Assembly: GCF_023716485.1 (NCBI RefSeq)
Contig: NZ_CP092418.1
Coordinates: 4,496,501-4,560,500 of the forward strand
Direction: 5' to 3'
Length of the DNA: 64,000 nt
Source: Microbulbifer variabilis
Lineage (GTDB): Bacteria; Pseudomonadota; Gammaproteobacteria; Pseudomonadales; Cellvibrionaceae
Part shown: positions 41,357 through 49,324 of the stretch, in pieces
How positions within the stretch are numbered: position 1 is the first letter of the stretch
Layout: each line of letters opens with the position of its first letter
The notes under the pieces: model-generated
Told to the model about the DNA's origin: nothing
What the model saw: only the letters and a program-made list of their open reading frames with translations
The model's database searches: none
Made by a program: the position numbers and the translations under genes

Positions 41357-43840
41357 ATGAAAATTTTTAAGAACCTGCAAATATCTACCCTTTTATGTAC
41401 AGCAGCATTCCTTGCCGCCTGTAGTGGCGGCAGTGGCAAAGATACAGAAGAGCAGCCAAATACGAACCAATCCAATAACGGCACCAGCTATTCAGGCCCA
41501 GCACCGGAAACTGAAGATGTCAAACAGTACAAGCGCTATATCTGGGATAACCTGGCCGAACAGAATCGCTGTGGTAGTTGCCACGTAGAGGGCGCGCAGA
41601 GCCCCCATTTCGTACGCGGTGACGATATTAATGCAGCTTACGATGAAGGTCGTGAACTGGTAAACCTAAGCCTCCCGGAAGAGTCACGCCTGGTAACCAA
41701 GGTGGGCGGCGGGCACAACTGTTGGCTCTCCAGCGACGATGCCTGCGCTGAAATTATTACCAATTATATTGAAGAATGGGCCCGAGCCAGCGGCGGTCTC
41801 AGTAATACAGTCACACTAACTGCCCCAATTGAACGCGATGTGGGCGCGAGCAAGAGCTTCCCTGTCTCCAGTAGTAACTTCGGCACTACCGTTTACCCAG
41901 TATTGCGTAACTACTGTGCCAGTTGCCACAGCGAAGATGCCGCGCTCACACAAAAACCCTACTTTGCTAGCTCTGATGTGGATCTCGCCTACGAGGCGGC
42001 GAAAAGCAAAATGAACCTGGATACCCCTGCGGATTCACGCTTCTCTGTACGCCTGGGTAGTGAATTTCACAATTGCTGGGATAACTGCTCCAGCAACGCA
42101 GCGGAAATGACGGCGGCTATCCAAGCCTTTGCCGACAGCATTGCCCCTACTGAAGTCAATCCGAATTGGATCCTTAGTAAGGCTCTGCTTCTCACCGATG
42201 GTATTGTCGCCAGCAGTGGTGGCCGTATAGAAAATAATGCAATCGCCCTATATGAATTTAAAACCGGTAGTGGCACTACGGCTTATGACACTTCCGGGGT
42301 AAATCCAGCCATTGATTTGGCGCTTTCAGGCGATGTGGAGTGGATTGAGTCCTGGGGTTTGCAGCTTAAAGGTGGTAAAGCCCAGGGCGCTACGGCAACC
42401 AGCCGTAAGTTATACGAAACTCTCACTGCCACCGGCGAATACTCTATTGAGGTTTGGGCTGCACCAGCCAATGTCACCCAGGAAGGTCCCGCACGTTTGG
42501 TTACCTATTCCGGCGGTGACGATATTCGCAACCTCACCCTAGGCCAGGCGCAGTACAGCTACATATTCCAGAACCGCAGTGACAGTACCGATGCGGATGG
42601 AATGCCAGCTCTGATGACTGATGATGCAGACCAGCTGGTACAGGCGAGTTTGCAGCACGTGGTCGCGACCTTTGACCCGATCAACGGCCGTAAACTCTTT
42701 GTAAACGGCGCGGATACTGGGGAAATGGACCCCAGCGAAGCGGGGCTCTTGAGCACTTGGGATGACACCTTTGCCCTAGCAGTTGGTAGTGAAGTAAGTA
42801 ACGGAAATAGCTGGCAGGGTTCTATCCGCATGCTGGCGATTCACTCTCGCGCACTCTCTGCCGAGGATGTTGCCACCAACTATGAAGTAGGTGTGGGAGA
42901 AAAATACTTCCTGCTGTTTAAAGTTGAAGAACACACCGGCATTGCCGAAAGCTATGTAATGTTTACCGTTCAGCAGTTCGACAACTATGCCTACCTGTTC
43001 AGTGAACCTACCTTTATCAGCCTGGATGAAAGTGTCGATCCGAAAGGTATCTCTATCGAAGGCATGCGTATCGGTATTAATGGTCGCGAAGCGGAAGTGG
43101 GCCAGTCTTGGGCTAAATTATCCGCCGAAATCGATGATAGTTATGTGCCCCTGCAAGGCCAGAAGCTGTCGAGGCTTGGCACTATCATTACCCTCGATAA
43201 AGGCCCCCTGGAAGATGAATTTTTCCTTACTTTCGAGCGTATCGGCAACGCTAGCTTTACTCGTGTAGAGCCCACACCTGCCGCACCACCGGAGCCAGCA
43301 GACCTGGAGGCCCAACCGCGTATTGGCCTACGCCGCTTCGAGCAGATTAACGCCAGCCTCTCTCGCGCCACCGGCATTTCCAGCGCCCACCCGGATGTGA
43401 TGGAAACCTGGGAAGCCGTGAAGCGCCAGCTACCTGTCTCCAGTGATATCAGCGGATTCCTGGCTGCACAACAAATGGGTATCACCCAACTTGCCGTGAA
43501 ATACTGCAGCACCCTGGTGGATTCCAATGCGCGCGGAAGTTATTTCCCAGGTTTTGATTTTAATGCTCCTGCCAATACAGCTTTTGACAGCGCTAGTAAA
43601 CGAGCACTGGTGATTGATCCATTAATGGAAAGCCTATTGGGCCACGAAATGAACTGGCATGACGGCAGCCACTCGCAGCTGTCTAGTGCACCAGACCTGG
43701 GCACCGTAGAAGCAGAATTAAACAGCCTGATCAACACCATGACTGCCTGTGGCAATGGTTGTGAAGCAGATCGCACCGAGACCACGGTCAAAGCCGTATG
43801 CGCCGCCGCCATGGGCAGCGCTATGATCCTGATTCACTGA
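41357..43840 (+). CDS. Di-haem LamG-domain lipoprotein
   Basis: An 827-residue lipoprotein: lipobox FLAAC (C22), then two cytochrome-like segments each with a c-haem motif (CGSCHVEG near residue 70, CASCHSED near 190) in a repeated context (HNCWLSSDDAC, HNCWDNCSS). A LamG/concanavalin-like domain (about 290-510: IALYEFKTGSGTTAYDTSG, YSIEVWAAP, LQHVVATFDP, FALAVGSE) and a helical C-terminal region with several Cys follow. LamG domains bind sugars or proteins, so this is probably a surface adhesin-like redox protein. The frame is open to 41336, but the ATG at 41357 starts the lipobox signal and has GGAG upstream. A 12-bp hairpin follows. Confidence 0.82.
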   Translation: MKIFKNLQISTLLCTAAFLAACSGGSGKDTEEQPNTNQSNNGTSYSGPAPETEDVKQYKRYIWDNLAEQNRCGSCHVEGAQSPHFVRGDDINAAYDEGRELVNLSLPEESRLVTKVGGGHNCWLSSDDACAEIITNYIEEWARASGGLSNTVTLTAPIERDVGASKSFPVSSSNFGTTVYPVLRNYCASCHSEDAALTQKPYFASSDVDLAYEAAKSKMNLDTPADSRFSVRLGSEFHNCWDNCSSNAAEMTAAIQAFADSIAPTEVNPNWILSKALLLTDGIVASSGGRIENNAIALYEFKTGSGTTAYDTSGVNPAIDLALSGDVEWIESWGLQLKGGKAQGATATSRKLYETLTATGEYSIEVWAAPANVTQEGPARLVTYSGGDDIRNLTLGQAQYSYIFQNRSDSTDADGMPALMTDDADQLVQASLQHVVATFDPINGRKLFVNGADTGEMDPSEAGLLSTWDDTFALAVGSEVSNGNSWQGSIRMLAIHSRALSAEDVATNYEVGVGEKYFLLFKVEEHTGIAESYVMFTVQQFDNYAYLFSEPTFISLDESVDPKGISIEGMRIGINGREAEVGQSWAKLSAEIDDSYVPLQGQKLSRLGTIITLDKGPLEDEFFLTFERIGNASFTRVEPTPAAPPEPADLEAQPRIGLRRFEQINASLSRATGISSAHPDVMETWEAVKRQLPVSSDISGFLAAQQMGITQLAVKYCSTLVDSNARGSYFPGFDFNAPANTAFDSASKRALVIDPLMESLLGHEMNWHDGSHSQLSSAPDLGTVEAELNSLINTMTACGNGCEADRTETTVKAVCAAAMGSAMILIH

Positions 43841-43859
43841 TTAAAAAAACGGGCTGCCG

Positions 43860-43890
43860 CCCAGGTACGGTTTTAAACACCGTACCTGGG
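43860..43890 (+). terminator. 12-bp perfect hairpin inside the haem operon
   Basis: CCCAGGTACGGT pairs with ACCGTACCTGGG across a seven-base loop, between the LamG gene and the Tat-exported gene. No T tract follows, so it is more likely an attenuator or mRNA-stability element setting unequal expression than a full terminator. Confidence 0.5.
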
Positions 43891-43999
43891 AAGATTAATC
43901 ACAGCCTAGACAAGATTGTCGAAAGAAAATTTTCAACAATCTGCTAAAAATTTAAAAAATAATTTACCGGCACATCGGATAAAAAATCCGCAAAAAACT

Positions 44000-45571
44000 A
44001 TGAGCAAGAAAAAACATTTTGAGCTGGACCAGCCCCTACGCCACCCGGATCACCACCGCCCGGTAACCCGTCGTGATTTTCTCGCCCAGGGCTTCCGCGC
44101 GGGCATGGCGACAGTATTAGGTGGCTCTGTATTCAGTATGTTTGCCAACCCACATAATGCCCACGCAGCTCTGTCCGCCGACCTGGAAGACCTGCGCAAG
44201 AGTAATGGCGGCCCCTGTGATGTTAGCGCTTTTGGCGCCGGTAAAATTCCATTTATCTGTTTCGACCTCGCCGGTGGAGCCAATATCGCAGGCTCCAATG
44301 TATTGGTAGGCAAACAGGGTGGTCAGATGGATTTTCTCGGTACGGCCGGCTACAACAAACAGGGGCTGCCGGGCGATATGATCCCCTCAGCCGGAGAAGG
44401 ATTTGTTAACACCGACCTGGGCCTTGCTTTCCATAGCGACAGCGGCATGTTGCGCGGTATCTTGGAAAAAGTGAGCTCCGGCACTGCTACCGCTACCAAC
44501 GGTGCGGTGATCCCGGCACGCTCGGAAAACGATACCGGCAACAATCCTCACAACCCCATGTACGGAATCAACAAGGCCGGGGCCAATGGTTCCCTACTGG
44601 CCCTGATCGGCTCTCGCTCCAGTGATTCCGGTGGTAACTCCATGGCTCCGTCGGCAATGATCAACCCTGAAGTTCGCCCAACCAAAGTGGACAGGCCTTC
44701 TGATGTTACCGGCCTCGTAGATGTGGGCGACCTGGTGGGCCTGCTCAGCCAGGAAGACACGGTTGCAGTGATGGAATCCATGTACCGTATTTCTGATGCC
44801 AAGCTGGGTAAGGTAAACACTCGCGTGGGAGCCGATGCGATTATCAAGGATATGGTGCGCTGCGGTTATATGAAGAGCGCTGACCTGGCGGACCGCTTCG
44901 GTAATCCCGCCGATCTAAACCCCGAAGCCGACCCGGATATTGTCGGTCCCTCCGGTATTTTTACCAGTGCTGAACTGAGTGGGGATGGAGAATTCCGCAA
45001 AACCGCTTCAACGATGAAACTAGTGGTGAATGGCTATGCCGGTGCCGGCACTATCACCATGGGCGGCTACGACTACCATACTGGCGACCGCGCCACCGGC
45101 GAGATGCGCGACCTGCGTGCCGGTCGCTGTATTGGCGCCTGCCTGGAGTATGCTGCACGTCGTAACCAGCCACTGATGATTTATGTCTTCAGCGATGGTT
45201 CGGTTTTCTCCAACGGAATGATCGACGACTCTGTCGAAGGTCGTGGCAAGGGTGTGTGGACCGGAGACAATCAGCAAACCGCTGCTTCTTTCTTCCTGGT
45301 ATACAACCCTGCCGGGCGTCCGCAATTACTCGGAGGCAGCGCCGACGAGCAGGCAAGGCATCAGCAGCTGGGTTATATGCGTTCCTCCGGGGACGTGGAA
45401 ACGTCTTCAAGTCCCGCCGCCAACAACGTTAATCTACTGGTAGAAACGGTAGTCATGAATTACCTGGCTTTACATGGTGAACAAGATAACTTTGAAAAAA
45501 TCTTTCCCAACCACGGTCTCGGTAGCGTTACCCTCAGGGACAGCATGACCGCTTTTGCCCCCATAAGATAA
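44000..45571 (+). CDS. Tat-exported protein, DUF1501-like
   Basis: A 523-residue protein with a twin-arginine signal (R24-R25 in VTRRDFLAQGF, then a hydrophobic stretch ending AHA-AL). Tat export means it folds, possibly with a cofactor, before crossing. The body (IPFICFDLAGGANIAGSN, MYGINKAG, MGGYDYHTGD, VFSDGSVFSNG) resembles DUF1501-type proteins of the alkaline-phosphatase-like fold; relatives are sometimes mislabelled GspF. Function is unknown. The frame is open to a TTG at 43916, but the ATG at 44000 gives a normal Tat signal. In DUF1501 systems the partner is usually a DUF1800 or cytochrome protein; here haem proteins lie directly upstream and apbE downstream. Confidence 0.68.
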   Translation: MSKKKHFELDQPLRHPDHHRPVTRRDFLAQGFRAGMATVLGGSVFSMFANPHNAHAALSADLEDLRKSNGGPCDVSAFGAGKIPFICFDLAGGANIAGSNVLVGKQGGQMDFLGTAGYNKQGLPGDMIPSAGEGFVNTDLGLAFHSDSGMLRGILEKVSSGTATATNGAVIPARSENDTGNNPHNPMYGINKAGANGSLLALIGSRSSDSGGNSMAPSAMINPEVRPTKVDRPSDVTGLVDVGDLVGLLSQEDTVAVMESMYRISDAKLGKVNTRVGADAIIKDMVRCGYMKSADLADRFGNPADLNPEADPDIVGPSGIFTSAELSGDGEFRKTASTMKLVVNGYAGAGTITMGGYDYHTGDRATGEMRDLRAGRCIGACLEYAARRNQPLMIYVFSDGSVFSNGMIDDSVEGRGKGVWTGDNQQTAASFFLVYNPAGRPQLLGGSADEQARHQQLGYMRSSGDVETSSSPAANNVNLLVETVVMNYLALHGEQDNFEKIFPNHGLGSVTLRDSMTAFAPIR

Positions 45572-45583
45572 TGTGATACCGAG

Positions 45584-46585
45584 ATGTTGCGTTTTATTCG
45601 ATCTCTCCTGTTAGGTGGTGCCGCCCTCTGTGCGGCACCAGTATTGGCCGAGTGGCACTATGCCGAGCGTGCAATCATGGGCACTGAAGTCCATCTTCAG
45701 CTCTGGCACGAGAATGCCAGTGAGGCTGAATACCTGATCGAAAAGGTAATGAAGGAATTCCATCGCTTAGATAACCAGTTGTCACCTTACAAACCAGAAA
45801 GCGAGCTATCCCTCGTTAATCGCAAAGCAGGCAAAACCGCAGTCAATATCTCCGATGAGCTGCTTTCTCTGGTGGATAAGTCCCTCTGGTTCAGCCACCT
45901 GACCGATGGAGCCTTTGATATCAGCTACGCTACTCTCGGCAAACACTATGATTTCCGCAACAGAAAACAGGCAGACTCCGCCCTTACTGACTCTCTAATT
46001 GAGGCGCTGAACTACCGTCACTTACATTTGAATAAAAAGTCCAAGACCCTGCGTTTTGGTCACAGCAAAACAAAAATTGACCTGGGTGGAATTGCCAAAG
46101 GGTATGCTGTGGATAAAGCCATTCAAATTCTCGAACAGGCTGAAGTCTGCTGTGCCAGTGTCAGCGCCGGTGGCGATGCACGTATGCTAGGCGATAAACG
46201 CGGTGAACCTTGGCTGGTAGGCATTCGTCACCCGCGAGAAAAAAGCAAAAGTGCCGCAGTAATCCCCCTGAGCGACATTGCCATTTCAACCTCCGGTGAC
46301 TACGAGCGCTTTTTTATTGATGAACAGCAAGAGCGTATACATCATATTTTCAATCCAAATACCGGAAAGCCCGCAGACACAGCTGTTGGAGACAGCGATA
46401 AATTAATCAGTGTCAGTATTATCGGCCCAAGGGGTTTTGATACCGATCCACTTTCCACCAGTGTATTTGTGCTGGGTAAGAAAAAAGGACTGGCACTCAT
46501 TGATCGCCTGCCCCAATTTGAAGCAGTGGTTATCGACAGTAACAAACGTCTGTTCTTCAGTCAGGGACTGGCAAATCCACAATAA
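45584..46585 (+). CDS. apbE: FAD:protein FMN transferase
   Basis: A 333-residue exported flavin transferase (signal about 1-22, VLA-EW) that attaches FMN covalently to a Thr of a target protein outside the cytoplasm. IMGTEVHLQLW, the fold region ISYATLGKHYDF, DLGGIAKGYAVDKA, AGGDARMLG and ISTSGDYERFF are the ApbE signatures; Mg ligands are expected near DPLSTSVFVLG. It follows the Tat-exported gene by 12 bases. No obvious flavinylation motif was found in the neighbouring proteins, so its target is unknown and may be one of this locus or remote. ApbE is a usual companion of DUF4266/DUF3570/TlpA. Confidence 0.94.
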   Translation: MLRFIRSLLLGGAALCAAPVLAEWHYAERAIMGTEVHLQLWHENASEAEYLIEKVMKEFHRLDNQLSPYKPESELSLVNRKAGKTAVNISDELLSLVDKSLWFSHLTDGAFDISYATLGKHYDFRNRKQADSALTDSLIEALNYRHLHLNKKSKTLRFGHSKTKIDLGGIAKGYAVDKAIQILEQAEVCCASVSAGGDARMLGDKRGEPWLVGIRHPREKSKSAAVIPLSDIAISTSGDYERFFIDEQQERIHHIFNPNTGKPADTAVGDSDKLISVSIIGPRGFDTDPLSTSVFVLGKKKGLALIDRLPQFEAVVIDSNKRLFFSQGLANPQ

Positions 46586-46606
46586 TCGTTACAACGTCGT
46601 AAAAAA

Positions 46607-46669
46607 TTTGCCAACGGGATCACACCAGATAGCTGCGCCCCTGACATAATTTGCGCCCATTACACAATA
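46607..46669 (+). promoter_or_regulatory. Promoter candidate of the TPR/ExbBD operon
   Basis: TTTGCCAAC starts at 46607 and is followed 34-35 bases later by CTGACA (46641-46646), a near-consensus -35. CACAAT (46663-46668) after a 16-bp spacer is a -10 candidate. The same TTTGCCAAC-to-TGACA distance (35 bases) occurs upstream of the haem operon at 40021, suggesting a common activator site. Confidence 0.45.
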
Positions 46670-46696
46670 AAGCCAAAAGCAAGCGAAAGGCCTTCC

Positions 46697-47221
46697 ATGG
46701 GACGCGTTCTCCAGTTGTTTATTTTCTCACTCGCCCTCTTCACAGGCGCAGCGTCTCAGGCTCAGCAAGAGTCTTTTTCTGCTGAAAAGCTGGAAAATCT
46801 AAAGCGTGATGTTATTAAGTTAAACCGGGATTTATTAATCCTGGAGGAAGACCTGCTCTACCCGGCACAAAGCCAAATGGCTTTTTATGTTTCTGTGGAT
46901 GTCGGTCACTATTTTCAGTTGGACGCTGTTAAATTACATATCGACAATAAACTCACAGCCAGCCATCTGTATACCGATCACCAACGCAGTGCCCTTGTAC
47001 GCGGTGGTATCCAACCCCTGCACAAAGGTAACCTGAAATATGGTAACTACACCATTTCCGCTTTCTTTACCGGTCTTGGACCAGAGGGACGCGAGTATAA
47101 GCGGGGCGCTACTCTAGAGTTGGAAAAGACCGATGAGCCCGTTGTTATCGAATTGCGCATCTCAGATAAAACCGGCAAACAACAGCCGGACTTTGAACTC
47201 ATTCAATGGCCCACGCCCTGA
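46697..47221 (+). CDS. Small exported protein leading the TPR/ExbBD operon
   Basis: A 174-residue exported protein (signal about 1-21, SQA-QQ). Residues about 27-55 form a charged coiled coil (LENLKRDVIKLNRDLLILEEDLLYP), and the rest is beta-rich (MAFYVSVDVGHYFQLDAVKLHI, YGNYTISAFFTGLG). I do not recognise a named family. Homologues may carry an AraC-regulator label, but no helix-turn-helix is present and the signal peptide excludes that. AAAGG precedes the ATG. It is the first gene of a unit that continues with three TPR proteins and the motor genes, so a periplasmic accessory role is likely. Confidence 0.65.
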   Translation: MGRVLQLFIFSLALFTGAASQAQQESFSAEKLENLKRDVIKLNRDLLILEEDLLYPAQSQMAFYVSVDVGHYFQLDAVKLHIDNKLTASHLYTDHQRSALVRGGIQPLHKGNLKYGNYTISAFFTGLGPEGREYKRGATLELEKTDEPVVIELRISDKTGKQQPDFELIQWPTP

Positions 47222-47227
47222 TTACCC

Positions 47228-49324
47228 ATGAGCTACCGGCCCCTCTCCCGCATAATATCCCTCAGTGTCGCTTTGCTAGGTGCCAGTTTGCCTACTTATG
47301 GCACCGAGACCGAAGTTACCTCGGAAGGAACAACGCCTCAGGAAAAGACGCAATCCGAAGACAAAAAGTATCGCCAAGCTCAGGATATGTCCTACGGGGC
47401 AACCCTGTATGAGTACTTTCAAGGCAATAATTTCGATGCCCTCAGCACCCTGCTTGTCGCCAAGCAACGTGATTCAATTAAAGTTCACCGCGACAGTGCC
47501 GCGTTGATCGAAGGGGGAATCAGCCTCAGTTTTGGTCTGCATCGGCGCGCTGCCGAACTTTTCGAACTACAGCTTCAAACCGGCAACCAAGATACAGATT
47601 CCAAACTGCACCAGGCAGCCTGGCTGAAACTGGCAGAGCTGAACTATTTGCAGGGTGACTTTTCCTTAGCGGCAAAAAATCTGGAAAAGTCTGGAGCCAT
47701 AGATTCCTCTACCCTCCCCCTTAACCTGGCCTTGCGCAGTGAAGAAATCTCCACAGCCCAGGAATTCCTTAAAGGAGCCGATCTGCCGCTGTCAGAGCGC
47801 CTACTCGGGCATATCAATCTAGGCGCAGCCTTAGCCCGAAGAGGAGAGTTAGTTGCCGCCGCCAAGGAATATCGCTTCGCAGGCACACTGGCGACTGAGC
47901 AGGATGAACCCTCAGAGGATATCCTGATACTCGCGGACAAAGCGCATATCGGCGCTGGCTACGCTATGGCATTGTCAGAGCAGTTTTCCCAGGCCCAAGC
48001 TGAATTTTCCCAAGTGCGCCTGCACACCCCCTGGGCAACCAAAGCTCTGCTCGGGCTCGCCTGGTCTTCGATCAACAGCGAGCAATACCAGGAGGGGGTA
48101 GATGCCCTACGTTTTTTATTGGCAGAACACCAACACAGTCCCGCCGCACGGGAGGCCAGGGTCGCCCTGCCCTATGCCTATGAAAAGCAGGCTGAACGCA
48201 ATAAAGCCCTAAGCGCCTATAGTGATGCAGCCACATATTTCGAGAGCACATTGCAGCAGCTGCAGCACTTACAGCGGAAGCTGTCTTCAGAACCGCTGGC
48301 GGACACCAGTCAATTTAGCCAGTCACAACGCTACGGCTGGCTACAACTGGCTCAAGCCGCACCCTTACTGCGGGACAACCAGCATTTTCTCTTACCCATT
48401 TTACAGAGCGATCAATTCCAGCTGCGCCTGTCGGAGCTGCGCGACCTGCAGCAGATGGATAGAGTACTCAATGACTGGTCACAAAAAATTCCACAATTGC
48501 ATTCATTGATCGAAGAGCGTCACCAAAGGCGCTCCGGCATCATCGGGCAGTACCAGAGCGCAGAGTTTGACCAGCAACTGCAAATCGCCAAGCAACACTA
48601 CCGCAATCTCAACGATGCCCTGGCCCAAATAGAAGGGGAGCGTGACGCACTGACTCTGCTCGAAGCTACCAGCAACGGGGAGGGTGGAAATAACAGTGAG
48701 ATATTCGAGATGCTGGAGATACTGCAGGGCGCTGAGCAACGCTATCAACTACTGCGCAGTAACGGTAAGGGGTCTGACTATCAGGGCGAGACCCTGGCTA
48801 AAGCCCGTGGCATTTTATTATGGCAAGCCAGCGAACAGTATCATCACCGCTTGTGGCAACAGCGCAAAACTCTGCAACTACTCGAATCCAGCTTACGCGA
48901 TGGTGAAAAGCAACTAGGTAAAACCTCTGTAGAAGTGGGCCGCGCACCGCAATTGACCCAGCTAACAGAGCGTCTGGCTAGCACTGCGGCGCAATTATCC
49001 GGCCAACGCGCAGCCATAGCCAAAACGGCTTCAAAGGTTGAGGCTGCCCTACGCCGGGATATTATTGCTGAGCTGGAGCGAGAGCAGTCGCGGATTCACA
49101 GTTACCAGGCCCACACCCGCCTCGCTATCGCGCGCTTACAGGATGCCTCCATGCTAGAGGCCGCCAGCCAGCCTCCGCCAAAAAACCCTGAGAAAAATAC
49201 TCAGGTGGAAACGCAAGATGGCGAAAATACTCACGAAAAAGGCAATGCCACAGTAGAGAAAATAACTGAGGAAAAGACCGCAGAAGCTCTATTGCCCGAT
49301 AATGAAGGGGGGCAGAGTGAATAG
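47228..49324 (+). CDS. Large exported TPR/coiled-coil protein
   Basis: A 698-residue exported protein (signal about 1-24). Residues about 80-330 contain TPR-like helical repeats (HQAAWLKLAELNYLQGDFSLAAKNLEK, HIGAGYAMALSEQFSQAQAEFSQV, LLGLAWSSINSEQYQEGVDAL). Residues 360-650 are long charged coiled coils (LRDLQQMDRVLNDWSQKI, IAELEREQSRIHS), and the tail is Glu/Lys-rich. This is a periplasmic scaffold. It starts six bases after the previous stop and overlaps the next gene by eight bases. It occupies the position of the large TPR proteins in Glt-type trans-envelope machines; this is inference from order and type, not sequence identity. Confidence 0.75.
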   Translation: MSYRPLSRIISLSVALLGASLPTYGTETEVTSEGTTPQEKTQSEDKKYRQAQDMSYGATLYEYFQGNNFDALSTLLVAKQRDSIKVHRDSAALIEGGISLSFGLHRRAAELFELQLQTGNQDTDSKLHQAAWLKLAELNYLQGDFSLAAKNLEKSGAIDSSTLPLNLALRSEEISTAQEFLKGADLPLSERLLGHINLGAALARRGELVAAAKEYRFAGTLATEQDEPSEDILILADKAHIGAGYAMALSEQFSQAQAEFSQVRLHTPWATKALLGLAWSSINSEQYQEGVDALRFLLAEHQHSPAAREARVALPYAYEKQAERNKALSAYSDAATYFESTLQQLQHLQRKLSSEPLADTSQFSQSQRYGWLQLAQAAPLLRDNQHFLLPILQSDQFQLRLSELRDLQQMDRVLNDWSQKIPQLHSLIEERHQRRSGIIGQYQSAEFDQQLQIAKQHYRNLNDALAQIEGERDALTLLEATSNGEGGNNSEIFEMLEILQGAEQRYQLLRSNGKGSDYQGETLAKARGILLWQASEQYHHRLWQQRKTLQLLESSLRDGEKQLGKTSVEVGRAPQLTQLTERLASTAAQLSGQRAAIAKTASKVEAALRRDIIAELEREQSRIHSYQAHTRLAIARLQDASMLEAASQPPPKNPEKNTQVETQDGENTHEKGNATVEKITEEKTAEALLPDNEGGQSE

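Noticed and set aside
42372..42410. QGATATS in the LamG lipoprotein as an ApbE flavinylation site
   Set aside because: The Asp expected upstream of the GAT is missing, and the segment lies inside the LamG fold rather than in an FMN-binding domain.
46697..47221. AraC-type regulator label sometimes given to similar proteins
   Set aside because: No helix-turn-helix is visible, and the protein has a Sec signal peptide.
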